64,000 bases of DNA, from NCBI GenBank assembly GCA_963735065.1, contig CAVTJL010000004.1:1736001-1800000 (forward strand), in the 5' to 3' direction. A program made the translations under genes and the position numbers. Under the pieces are notes generated by a model that made no database searches, was not told the origin of the DNA, and saw only the letters and a list, made by a program, of their open reading frames with translations. Positions 44,301-53,192 of this stretch are shown here, piece after piece. Within the stretch, counting starts at the first letter, position 1. Every line of letters begins with the position of its first letter. The stretch comes from CAVTJL01 sp963735065 (GTDB taxonomy: Bacteria > Pseudomonadota > Alphaproteobacteria > Geminicoccales > Geminicoccaceae).

Positions 44301-46800
44301 GTCGGCAGCGTCCGGTTCGCGCTCGACCGCGATTCGGGCATCGACAATTCGGCACCCTATGCCCTGGCGGGCGACAGCTCGGGCAACTACGCCGCCTGGA
44401 CACCATCGGTCGGCCGCCACAGCCTGACGGCCACGCCCTACACGGGCTCGAAAGCCTCCGGCACCCCGGGTGACCCCACCACCGTTGCGTTCACCGTGAC
44501 GGACTCGACGCCGCCCAGCGTCACAGAGGCCGTGACCTCCCTCTCGCTCATCAACGCAGACACCAACAAGCCCATCTCGGGCTACGACCCGATACGGAAC
44601 GGGACGACGCTCGATCTGGCGAGCCTGCCCACCCGGCACCTCAACATCCGGGCCAACACCGACCCCGCGACCGTCGGCAGCGTCAGGTTCGCGCTCGACC
44701 GCGATTCGGGCATCGACAATTCGGCACCCTATGCCCTGGCGGGCGACAGCTCGGGCAACTACGCCGCCTGGACACCATCGGTCGGCCGCCACAGCCTGAC
44801 GGCCACGCCCTACACGGGCTCGAAAGCCTCCGGCACCCCGGGTGACCCCACCACCGTTGCGTTCACCGTGACGGACTCGACGCCGCCCAGCGTCACAGAG
44901 GCCGTGACCTCCCTCTCGCTCATCAACGCAGACACCAACAAGCCCATCTCGGGCTACGACCCGATACGGAACGGGACGACGCTCGATCTGGCGAGCCTGC
45001 CCACCCGGCACCTCAACATTCGGGCCAACACCGACCCCGCGACCGTCGGCAGCGTCCGGTTCGCGCTCGACCGCGATTCGGGCATCGACGATTCGGCACC
45101 CTATGCCCTGGCGGGCGACAGCTCGGGCAACTACGCCGCCTGGACACCATCGGTCGGCCGCCACAGCCTGACGGCCACGCCCTACACGGGCTCGAAAGCC
45201 TCCGGCACCCCGGGTGACCCCACCACCGTTGCGTTCACCGTGACGGACTCGACGCCGCCCAGCGTCACAGAGGCCGTGACCTCCCTCTCGCTCATCAACG
45301 CCGACACCAACAAGCCCATCTCGGGCTACGACCCAATGCGGAACGGGACGACGCTCGATCTGGCGAGCCTGCCCACCCGGCACCTCAATATTCGGGCCAA
45401 CACCGACCCCGCGACCGTCGGCAGCGTCCGGTTCGGCCTCGACGGCAAGAGCAACTACGCCACGGACGATGCGGCTCCCTATGCGCTCGAGCGGCGACAG
45501 CTCCGGCAACTACATGGCCTGGACGCCGTCCCTGGGCGGCCACAGCGTGACGGCAACGCCCTACGCGGAAAATGGCGCCAAGGGCAGCGGGGGGACCTCC
45601 CTCACCCTCGCCTTCACCGTTACCAACTCGACACCACCCAGCGTCACCCAGACGGTGAGCTCGTTGACGCTGATCAACGCCGACACCGGCAAGCCCATCT
45701 CCGGCTACGATCCCATCCGGAGCGGCGTCACGCTCGACCTGGCGAAGCTGCCTTCCCGCAACCTCGACATTCGTGCGAACACGAGCCCCTCGACGGTCGG
45801 CAGCGTCCGGTTCGACCTCGACCGCAAGAGCTCCTACACGATCGCGGATGTGGCGCCCTATGCGCTGGGCGAGGACAGCTCCGGCGACGACACGGCCTGG
45901 ACGCCCTCCCTCGGGAGCCACAGCGTGAAGGCCACGCCCTACTCGGGCTCGAAAGCATCCGGCACCGCCGGTGCGCCCCTGAGCGTCACCTTCACCGTGA
46001 CGGACTCGGGTGGCTCGGGCGGTGAGGGCGGCGGTGGGGCCGGCTACGCCGATGCTCGCATTGCGGTCGACGTCGACGGCAACTTCAACAGCACGGACGA
46101 CTGGGCGGCGACGCCCGTCATGCTGGCGATGATGTCGCGCCTCAAGCTGAAGCACGAGCTCGTCCACTTCAGCTTCAACGACTCCTTGGGTGCTGCCTTC
46201 AACAATGCGGCGATGGCCGAGCAGATGCGGCAGAGCGCTCTCGACGGTGCGAAGAAGTTCGGCATGAAGAAGAAGGTGTTCTTCGACTGCCAGACGGACC
46301 TCGACGCCGCCATCGCCAACCTCCAGAAGGAGATCGACAGCTCCTCCGAGAAGGATCCGCTCTACATCATCGCGGGCGGGCCCATGGAGGTCCTCTGGCG
46401 TGCGCTCAGCGCCTCCAAGCCCGAGAGCCGGCAGTATGTGACGGTCGTCTCGCACTCGCCCCGGAACGAGACCCGCGTGGGCGCGCCCGAGATGACGCAT
46501 ACGGCGGCGAGCGTGCGGACCCTCGGCGTGAAGTGGGTCGAGATCCAGAACCAGAACGCTAAGCTCGACGCGGGCTCGAACTACGCACCCTGGGCATGGC
46601 TCCGCGACGCGCGCCAAGCCAAGCTGCGTTGGATCTACGAGCGGATGCAGGCTGCGGGCACGGCCGATGTCTCCGACGCCGGCATGGCCTACTTCCTGCT
46701 CGAGAACGACGCCGCCGGCACGCCCGACAAGCTGCAAGAGCTCTTTGGGAAGTGGGCAAAGCCCAAGAAAGGCACCCCGTCGGCAGCATCGGGCAGCTGA
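41400..46800 (+). CDS. Giant secreted protein: two nucleoside-hydrolase-like domains flanking ten repeats (one-base frameshift)
   Basis: About 1799 residues if one extra base near 45490 is removed. A signal peptide (LFWTALVALMALLLSDGANA) is followed by domain A (residues ~35-290) with IAVDVDGNFNDPDDWAATP, an Asp-rich motif like that of nucleoside hydrolases (DUF1593-like). Ten repeats of 124-126 residues follow (SLSLINADTNKPISGYDP ... LNIRANTDP ... APYALAGDSSGNY), probably Ig-like beta-domains. Domain B (from ~46041) repeats domain A: IAVDVDGNFNSTDDWAATP, AGGPMEVLWRAL, SDAGMAYFLLEND. The ATG at 41400 follows GAGGTGGAGG. The protein is probably extracellular or surface-bound. Its substrate is unknown. 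Confidence 0.8.
42282..46008 (+). repeat. Ten in-frame tandem repeats of 372-378 bases
   Basis: Units begin at 42282, 42660, 43038, 43410, 43788, 44160, 44532, 44904, 45276 and 45655. Units 6, 7 and 8 (44160-45275) are each 372 bases and differ by only a few bases, so they were duplicated or homogenised recently. Unit 9 is 379 bases, one more than a multiple of three, which locates the frameshift. Confidence 0.95.
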
Positions 46801-47462
46801 CGGGCGCCCAGGAGCTCAGGCAGCGAGGTCGATGCCGGCTTCGGTGGCCGATGCCCACGCGATCCGGCCGGGGTGGCCGTCGAGATCGACGACGCTGCCT
46901 TGGGCCGGCGCCGGGGCCACGGCGACACGAGCGCCACGCTCGCTGCCCTACCGATCGGCGGTCCTGCCTCGTCGCCTACGGCGCATCCGACATCGACCGA
47001 TACGCGAACATTGCAAGGCCATGGCGGTGCCGAAAGCGACGTCGAAATCGGCGTCAAGCCCAGCCTGGACGCTGAGGCGCCCCTCGTCGAGCTGCCCGAG
47101 CGCGACAGGCTGCTGATCGCATCGCCGCATGCGTCCGGGGCGGCGACGAAATCCATTGGCGGTCTATCGAGGAATGCGTGCACTTCCAGGGTGCGGGCCA
47201 GAGAACGCTCGATGCCATGCCTGAAGCGTGACGAAGCACTGCTGGGCGGTCACCGCGACCCAGGGACTGACAGGGGCCGTTCTGCAATTCCGCCTTGGCG
47301 CGTTCGAGGTCGGGCGGACCGTATTGAGCGCAATTCCGTACGTTCAGTCCCGATTGCCCGCAACGTCCACGATCCAGTCTGGGGGTGCAATTTGCCAGCG
47401 CCGGGGCATGGACCCGACCCAAATCTTCAAGTCATTGAAATTCAAGGAGAATTATTGGTTGC
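46801..47462. other. ~660-base region without a convincing gene
   Basis: Several frames of 60-200 codons are open on both strands, but none shows a recognisable motif, signal or ribosome site. The part from 47290 to 47465 is less GC-rich than its surroundings (for example the stretch around 47425-47460). It lies between the giant secreted protein and the 3' end of tRNA-Ser, a typical place for remnants of integrated DNA, but I see no integrase. Confidence 0.45.
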
Positions 47463-47550
47463 TGGCGGAGGGAGCGGGATTTGAACCCGCGAGGAGTTGC
47501 CCCCAACACGCTTTCCAGGCGTGCGCCTTAAACCACTCGGCCATCCCTCC
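47463..47550 (-). tRNA. tRNA-Ser (anticodon GGA)
   Basis: An 88-base class II tRNA with encoded CCA. The acceptor stem is GGAGGGA/TCCCTCC, the D-arm region is TGGCCGAGTGGTTTAAGGC, and the anticodon arm CACGC-CTGGAAA-GCGTG gives anticodon GGA. It has a long variable arm, and the T-arm is GCGGG-TTCAAAT-CCCGC. Confidence 0.96.
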
Positions 47551-47655
47551 AGCGGGCGCGGACCTTAGCGACGCGAAAGAGAGCACGCAACATCAGGTTG
47601 CGAGGGGCGGCACGGTTCGCCAAGGTGCGGCCCCGACACGATCGAGGGCACGAGA

Positions 47656-47964
47656 ATGCGGACATTGGGCTTCGTCGTCGGGGTGCTGCTGCTGCTGGTC
47701 GCCGCCGCCACCGGGGTTGCCCAGATCATGGCGCTCATGGCCCACCACAGCTACCAGCCGATCGCCCTCGGGGAGATCTGGTACACCATCGACGGCAACA
47801 GCCTGGTGGGCTTCCAGGCGCTGGTCGAGAAGCGCCTCAGCCCCTCGCTGTGGCCGCCCATCCTCACGGTGCTCACCATGCCGGCCTGGATCAGCCTCGG
47901 CGTGCCGGGGCTTCTTCTCGTCTTCCTCTGCCGCAGGCGCCGGCGCGGGCTCAATTCCTTCTGA
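47656..47964 (+). CDS. Small membrane protein (102 aa), unknown
   Basis: Two clear membrane segments: residues ~5-28 (LGFVVGVLLLLVAAATGVAQ) and ~66-90 (the PPILTVLTMPAWISLGVPGLLLVFL stretch), ending in a basic tail RRRRRGL. The loop LGEIWYTIDGNSLVGFQALVEKRLSP is probably periplasmic. The ATG at 47656 follows GAGGGCACGAGA. Similar small proteins occur beside housekeeping genes in Alphaproteobacteria, but I cannot assign a function. It is convergent with lepA, eight bases away. Confidence 0.75.
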   Translation: MRTLGFVVGVLLLLVAAATGVAQIMALMAHHSYQPIALGEIWYTIDGNSLVGFQALVEKRLSPSLWPPILTVLTMPAWISLGVPGLLLVFLCRRRRRGLNSF

Positions 47965-47971
47965 GCGCTCC

Positions 47972-49768
47972 TCAGCTCATCTTGAGGGCGGCGAGGAACG
48001 CCTCCTGCGGAATCTCGACGCTGCCGATGTTGCGCATGCGCTTCTTGCCTTCCTTCTGCTTCTCCAGGAGCTTGCGCTTCCTGGTGATGTCGCCGCCATA
48101 GCACTTGGCGAGAACGTCCTTGCGGAAGGCCTTCACCGTCTCCCGGGCCACGATCTTGCCGCCGATCGCCGCCTGGATCGCCACCTGATACATCTGCCTC
48201 GGGATCAGCTCCTTGAGCTTCTCCGCCATGCCCCGGCCGCGGGTCTCGGCCATCGCCCGATGGACGATCAGCGCCAGCGAGTCGACGCGGTCGCCATTGA
48301 TCATGATGTCGAGCTTGACGAGGTCGCTCTCGCCATAGCCGTCGAGGCGGTAGTCGAAGCTGGCATAGCCTCGCGTCATCGACTTCAGGCGATCATAGAA
48401 GTCATAGACCACCTCGTTGAGCGGCAGGCGGTAGACCGCCATGGCCCGGTTGCCGACGTAGGTGAGGTCCTCCTGGATGCCGCGCTTTTCCTGGCAGAGC
48501 TGGAGGACGTTGCCCAGATACTCGTCGGGCACCATGATCGTGGCCTTGATCCACGGCTCCTCGACATGGTCGATCTTGGTGGGATCGGGATAGTCCGCCG
48601 GATTGTGCAGCTCCAGCACCTGGCCGTCGGTCGTGTGCACCCGATAGACCACCGAGGGTGCCGTGATCACGAGGTCGAGGTTGAACTCGCGATCGAGGCG
48701 CTCCTGCACGATCTCGAGATGAAGCAGGCCCAAAAAGCCGCAGCGGAAGCCGAGGCCCAGAGCGCCCGAGCTCTCGGGCTCGAACTCGAAGCTCGCATCG
48801 TTGAGGCGCAGCTTGCCCAGGCTGTCGCGGAGCTGGTCGTAGTCGTTGGCGTCGGTCGGATACATGCCGCAGAAGACGACCGGCTGGCTCGGGCGAAAGC
48901 CCGGCAACGGGGCCTCGGCCGGACGGCGATCGTCCGTCACGGTGTCACCCACCCGGGCGTCGGCGATCTCCTTGATGCCGGCGGTGATGAAGCCCACCTC
49001 GCCCGGCCCCAGCTCCTCGACCAGAAGAGGCTTGGGCGTGAAGACGCCGACCCGGTCGACCGGATGGGCAGCACCGCTGCCCATGAACCGCACCTTCTGG
49101 CCCTTCTTGATGCTGCCGTTGCGCACCCGGACCAGCGTCACGACGCCCAGATAGCTGTCGTACCAGCTATCGACGACGAGCGCCTGAAGCGGCGCGTCGC
49201 GCTCGCCCTTGGGCGCCGGGAGGCGTGCCACGATGGCCTCCAGCACCTCGTCCACACCCAGGCCGGTCTTGGCGGAGATCATCAGCGCGTCCTCGGCGTC
49301 GAGGCCGATGATGTCCTCGATCTGCTGCTTGATGCGCTCGGGCTCGGATGCCGGCAGGTCGATCTTGTTGAGCACCGGCACGATCTCGAGATCGGCGTCG
49401 ATGGCCTGATAGGCATTGGCCAGCGTCTGCGCCTCGACACCCTGGGTGGCATCGACGAGCAGCAGCGCCCCCTCACAGGCGCGCATCGACCGACTGACCT
49501 CGTAGGAGAAGTCGACATGACCGGGGGTGTCGATGAGGTTCAGCTCGTACGCCTCGCCGCTGCGGGCGACGTAGCGCAGACGCACGGTCTGAGCCTTGAT
49601 CGTGATGCCGCGCTCGCGCTCGATGTCCATGGAGTCCAGGACCTGGCTCGTCATCTCGCGCGCCTGCAGCCCGCCGCAGCGCTCGATCAGCCGGTCGGCC
49701 AGCGTCGACTTGCCGTGATCGATGTGCGCCACGATCGCGAAGTTGCGGATATGCGAAAGCTCGGTCAT
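47972..49768 (-). CDS. lepA: Elongation factor 4 (LepA)
   Basis: A ribosome-associated GTPase that back-translocates stalled ribosomes. 598 residues from the ATG at 49768, the normal length. GTPase motifs: G1 AHIDHGKST near residues 14-22, G3 DTPGHVDF, and G4 NKIDLP. The LepA C-terminal region has the YGGDITRKRKLLEKQKEGKKRM signature. An ATG seven codons upstream is possible; neither start has a strong ribosome site. There is no lepB partner in the window. Confidence 0.97.
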   Translation of the reverse strand: MTELSHIRNFAIVAHIDHGKSTLADRLIERCGGLQAREMTSQVLDSMDIERERGITIKAQTVRLRYVARSGEAYELNLIDTPGHVDFSYEVSRSMRACEGALLLVDATQGVEAQTLANAYQAIDADLEIVPVLNKIDLPASEPERIKQQIEDIIGLDAEDALMISAKTGLGVDEVLEAIVARLPAPKGERDAPLQALVVDSWYDSYLGVVTLVRVRNGSIKKGQKVRFMGSGAAHPVDRVGVFTPKPLLVEELGPGEVGFITAGIKEIADARVGDTVTDDRRPAEAPLPGFRPSQPVVFCGMYPTDANDYDQLRDSLGKLRLNDASFEFEPESSGALGLGFRCGFLGLLHLEIVQERLDREFNLDLVITAPSVVYRVHTTDGQVLELHNPADYPDPTKIDHVEEPWIKATIMVPDEYLGNVLQLCQEKRGIQEDLTYVGNRAMAVYRLPLNEVVYDFYDRLKSMTRGYASFDYRLDGYGESDLVKLDIMINGDRVDSLALIVHRAMAETRGRGMAEKLKELIPRQMYQVAIQAAIGGKIVARETVKAFRKDVLAKCYGGDITRKRKLLEKQKEGKKRMRNIGSVEIPQEAFLAALKMS

Positions 49769-49963
49769 CGGATGGCCGTTTGGAGACATTGGGGGCGGCG
49801 ACCCTTTACCTCGACCGGCCGTCGCTGTCTCGGGTCATCGGGCCGCCGCAGCAAGAGAGAAGGCCCGATCGCCCGTTATCGGGGCTCTCATGCGCCGTGC
49901 CGCCTGTTCGGCCGGCCCCGCTCTCTTTATGGATCAACCTCGCGCAACGGAGGGAGGCAGGAC

Positions 49964-50866
49964 ATGAAGCGTATCGGCTTCATCGGCGCCGCGGGCCTGA
50001 TGGGCCACGGCATGGCGAAGAGCATCCTGAAGAAGGGCTTCTCCCTGTCGCTGCTGCTCCATCGCGAGCGCGGGCGGGTGACCGATCTGATCGAGGGCGG
50101 CGCCACGCTTGCCGCAAGCCCGGCCGAGCTCGCGCGCGGCGCCGACGCGATCATCCTCTGCGTGCCCTCCTCCGTCGAGGTCGAGGCCTCCGTCCTCGGG
50201 CCGGAGGGGATCATCGAGGGCGGCCGCGAGGGGCTTGTCGTGATCGATACGACGACCGCCGAGCCCGCCTCGACGCTTCGCCTGGGCGAAGCCCTGGCCG
50301 CAAAGGGCATCCGCTTTGCCGACGCGCCGCTGATGCGCACGCCTGTGCAGGCCGAGGAGGGCCGGCTCAACAGCGTGGTCGGCGCCGACGACGAGCTTTT
50401 CGCGGTCATCCGTCCCCTGCTTGCCGCCTACTGCGAGAACATCTGGCATGTCGGCCCCCTCGGCGCCGGCCATGCCCTGAAGCTCGTCAACAACTTCATC
50501 AGCCAGGGCACGGCGGCCCTGATCGCCGAGGCCTGCACGACGGCGAGCAAGGCCGGCGTCGACCTCGAGAAGCTCTTCGCGGTGATCAGCGAGGGCGGCG
50601 CCAACAGCAGCGTGTTCCAGCGGATGATGCCCTGGGTGCTGGGCAGCTCGGAAGGCGGCATGCTCTTCAAGCTCAAGCATGCTCAAAAGGACGTCCGCTA
50701 CTACACGCACCTGGCCGAGGCCGTGGGCTCCACCGCCTTTCTGGGTGAGATGGTCCATCAGACCTTCACCCTCGCCATGGCCCAGGGCGAAGGCGAGAGC
50801 TACGTCCCGGCGATCGCCCGCGGTCTTGCCCGGGCGAACGGCGTGAAGCTCGGACCCAAGGATTGA
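49964..50866 (+). CDS. 3-hydroxyisobutyrate-dehydrogenase-family NAD(P) oxidoreductase
   Basis: A 300-residue beta-hydroxyacid dehydrogenase (HIBADH / tartronate semialdehyde reductase family). The Rossmann motif is GFIGAAGLMGHGMA (~4-17), with an Ala where most members have the first Leu of GLGxMG. The substrate motif is FADAPLMRTP (~118-127), and the catalytic Lys segment is GHALKLVNNFISQG (Lys ~174). The ATG at 49964 follows GGAGGGAGGC. The frame is open far upstream, but that is antisense to lepA. The substrate is probably a small hydroxy acid. Confidence 0.9.
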   Translation: MKRIGFIGAAGLMGHGMAKSILKKGFSLSLLLHRERGRVTDLIEGGATLAASPAELARGADAIILCVPSSVEVEASVLGPEGIIEGGREGLVVIDTTTAEPASTLRLGEALAAKGIRFADAPLMRTPVQAEEGRLNSVVGADDELFAVIRPLLAAYCENIWHVGPLGAGHALKLVNNFISQGTAALIAEACTTASKAGVDLEKLFAVISEGGANSSVFQRMMPWVLGSSEGGMLFKLKHAQKDVRYYTHLAEAVGSTAFLGEMVHQTFTLAMAQGEGESYVPAIARGLARANGVKLGPKD

Positions 50867-50900
50867 GGCGTCGCCGGCGACGGCAGGATCGTGATCGATC

Positions 50901-51257
50901 ATGACATCGCGCTCCGCGGTCCCGTCCGAGCCGTCACCCTGGCTCGCCGGCATGAGATGCCGCTGTCCCCGCTGCGGGCGCGGGCACCTGTTCAAGGGCT
51001 TTCTGGTGCCGACGCCCGCCTGCGAGGTCTGCGGTCTCGATCTTCGCCCCTATGACGAGGACGACGGGCCGGCAGCGCTCCTGATCCTCCTCGTCGGGTT
51101 CGTTTGCGTCTTCGGGGCGCTGATCGTCGAGATCGTCTGGTCGCCGCCGGCCTGGGTGCATCTCGTGATCTGGCTGCCGCTCGCCGTGGTTGGCGTCGTG
51201 ACGCTGCTGCGCTCGTTCAAGGGCGTGCGGGTGGCGCTTCAATATCACCACCGCTGA
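50901..51257 (+). CDS. DUF983 family membrane protein
   Basis: A 118-residue protein with a zinc-ribbon-like start (CRCPRCGRGHLFKGFLVPTPACEVCGLDL, residues ~19-47) and two membrane segments (~57-79 and ~84-104). This is the DUF983 pattern. Its role is not established; in some bacteria it is near cytochrome oxidase genes, which is not the case here. The ATG at 50901 is chosen as the first of the frame. Confidence 0.85.
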   Translation: MTSRSAVPSEPSPWLAGMRCRCPRCGRGHLFKGFLVPTPACEVCGLDLRPYDEDDGPAALLILLVGFVCVFGALIVEIVWSPPAWVHLVIWLPLAVVGVVTLLRSFKGVRVALQYHHR

Positions 51258-51342
51258 GGCGAGCAGGACCGCCTTGCTGTCGACCCGCGCCGGTCATAGA
51301 TCATCCGATGCGAGGGCGAGGAGCCAATCGGGAGAGGCGATC

Positions 51343-52230
51343 ATGGGTCTGTCGCGGGAAGAGGTGGCGATCGAGAGCCGCCCGCTCACATCGGCCGTCG
51401 GCGCGGAGATCATCGGGGTCGACCTCGCTCACATCGACGAGGCGACCTTCGAGGCGATCCGCCGGATCTGGCTGGAACGCGCGGCACTGCTCTTTCGCGG
51501 CCAGCATCTGAGCGACGAGGCGCTCGTCACCTTCAGCCGCCGCTTCGGCGAGCTCGACCATGCGCCCGTCATGGAGAACGGGCGCACCGCCGTGCCGGGT
51601 CTCCCGGAGGTCTATGTGGTCTCCAACGTGCTGGACGCCGGCGGCAAGCCCATCGGCAGCCTCGGGGCCGGCGAGGCGGTGTGGCACACCGACATGTCCT
51701 ATCTGCCGATCCCACCCGACGCCTCGATGCTCTACGCCCTCGAGGTTCCGCCCGAGGGTGGCGACACCTGGCTCTACGGCATGGCGGCAGCGTGGCAGGC
51801 CCTGCCGGAGAAGCTGCGTCAGGCTGTGCGCGGCCGCCAGATCAAGCATGACGGCACCTACAACTCCGGCGGCTATGTCCGGGCCGGCGTCGAGGCCACG
51901 GACGATCCCCGCCGCTCCGTCGGCGAGCCTCACCCGATCGTCGTGCGGCATCCGGAGAGCGGCCAGGAGCTGCTCTATCTCGGCCGACGCCGCAACGCCT
52001 ATGTCGTGGGCATGCCGCTCGAGGAGTCCGAGGCGCTGCTCGATGCCCTCTGGGGCCATGTCGAGGAGAACGCCGGGCGGTTCGCCTATGCCCACCGCTG
52101 GCGAGTGGGCGACCTTCTGCTCTGGGACAACCGCTCCACCCTGCATCGCCGCGACGCCTTCGATCCGAAGAGCCGTCGCGTCATGCATCGCACCCAGATC
52201 CGCGGCAAGATGGCGCCTCAGGCGGCCTGA
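51343..52230 (+). CDS. TauD/TfdA-family alpha-ketoglutarate dioxygenase
   Basis: A non-heme iron oxygenase, 295 residues. The iron motif HTDMSY (His-x-Asp, near residue 108) and the distal His in TLHRRDAFD (near 267) are present. The N-terminal part RPLTSAVGAEIIGVDL is typical of TauD. Such enzymes release sulfite from taurine or cleave phenoxy or sulfate groups using 2-oxoglutarate and O2. The ATG at 51343 has GGGAGAGG upstream. The substrate is open. Confidence 0.88.
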   Translation: MGLSREEVAIESRPLTSAVGAEIIGVDLAHIDEATFEAIRRIWLERAALLFRGQHLSDEALVTFSRRFGELDHAPVMENGRTAVPGLPEVYVVSNVLDAGGKPIGSLGAGEAVWHTDMSYLPIPPDASMLYALEVPPEGGDTWLYGMAAAWQALPEKLRQAVRGRQIKHDGTYNSGGYVRAGVEATDDPRRSVGEPHPIVVRHPESGQELLYLGRRRNAYVVGMPLEESEALLDALWGHVEENAGRFAYAHRWRVGDLLLWDNRSTLHRRDAFDPKSRRVMHRTQIRGKMAPQAA

Positions 52231-52245
52231 GGCGCCCGGGCCGCT

Positions 52246-53112
52246 TCAGAGCCCGAAAATCGAGGAGAGCCCGGCGCGTCCGCTGAATTGCGCCATCAGG
52301 GCCTCCGGCGGCATCTTGCCGTGCTCCTCGGCCGCGCGAAGGACGGTCGGAAGGAGCCCCACATCGCCCACCGAGTTGAGAAAGATCCCGGGTCGCCCCA
52401 GGACCCACTCGACCGCGGTCTTGATGTCCTCCTCGTCCTCGAGCGGCTGGTACCAGGTCGAGCGGTCCCTGGTGGCACCGGCGGCCCAGGGCCCCCGTGC
52501 GATGGCCTTGATCGTCTGGACCGCCACGTTGCGCTTCTCGCACATCGCGACGACGGCCTCGAAGTCGGCCGGGTAGGTGCTGTGGTGGGCGCAGAACCAG
52601 TTCCACGGCAGCAGGATCGAATCGAAATCGAAGCGCTCGAGGCTGCGGCGGTGCATGGCGGCGACGTTCCAGCCGTGGCCGGTGACGCCGATGAAGCGCA
52701 CGAGGCCCTGCTGGCGCGCCTCGACCGCCGCCTCGAGGGCACCGCCGCTGCCCAGCGCCCGCTCCCATTCGTCGGGGTGGATCAGGGCGTGGAGCTGGAT
52801 GAGGTCGACCTTGTCGGTGCGCAGCCGCTCGAGCGAGCGATGGATCTCGTCGCGGGCACCCGCATAGTCGCGCTGGCCGGTCTTGGTGGCGAGGAAGAAG
52901 TCTTTTCGGTGCTTCGCCATCCAGGGGCCGATCCTGAGCTCGGCATCGCCGTAGCTCGCCGCGACGTCGATGTGGTTGACGCCGTGCTCGAGCAGGAGAT
53001 CGAGGACCCGGTCGGCGGTCGCCTGATCCACCTTGCCGAGTGCCGCGGCACCGAAGATGACGGCCGAGCTCATATGCCCGGTGCGGCCGAAAGGTCGTCG
53101 CTCGAGGGTCAT
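52246..53112 (-). CDS. Aldo/keto reductase
   Basis: A 288-residue NADPH-dependent TIM-barrel oxidoreductase. The cofactor and catalytic pattern is visible: GVNHIDVAASYGDAELRIG (Asp and Tyr), FFLATKTGQRDY (Lys), and VDLIQLHALIHP (His). A member of the family that acts on sugars, keto acids or aldehydes. It lies upstream of the dioxygenase in convergent orientation, and ~80 bases downstream of the mannonate-dehydratase-like gene on the same strand, so it may belong to the GntR-controlled unit. Confidence 0.88.
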   Translation of the reverse strand: MTLERRPFGRTGHMSSAVIFGAAALGKVDQATADRVLDLLLEHGVNHIDVAASYGDAELRIGPWMAKHRKDFFLATKTGQRDYAGARDEIHRSLERLRTDKVDLIQLHALIHPDEWERALGSGGALEAAVEARQQGLVRFIGVTGHGWNVAAMHRRSLERFDFDSILLPWNWFCAHHSTYPADFEAVVAMCEKRNVAVQTIKAIARGPWAAGATRDRSTWYQPLEDEEDIKTAVEWVLGRPGIFLNSVGDVGLLPTVLRAAEEHGKMPPEALMAQFSGRAGLSSIFGL

Positions 53113-53192
53113 CGGCGTCTCCTCCTTGCTGAATGCGCCCGAGGGGAAGACTGGGCCGGACGCCCTCTTCCGTCCAGCCCCGCCCTCACCGG

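Noticed and set aside
43794..45509. Long minus-strand open frame with regular repeats
   Set aside because: It is the mirror of the tandem repeats of the secreted protein; the regular pattern follows from the repeats on the + strand, which carry the signal peptide and enzyme domains.
42282..46008. Direct repeats considered as a CRISPR array
   Set aside because: Units are ~372-378 bases, in frame, and coding; there are no short repeats with unique spacers and no cas genes.
46873..47484. 203-codon + strand frame before tRNA-Ser
   Set aside because: No recognisable motif, no ribosome site, overlaps the tRNA, and similar-length frames exist on the other strand. It is treated as non-coding.
47228..49963. 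Very long open frame on the + strand running through lepA into the dehydrogenase gene
   Set aside because: It is antisense to lepA, with His/Asp/Leu-rich noise typical of the opposite strand of high-GC genes. The dehydrogenase family resemblance begins only at ATG 49964.
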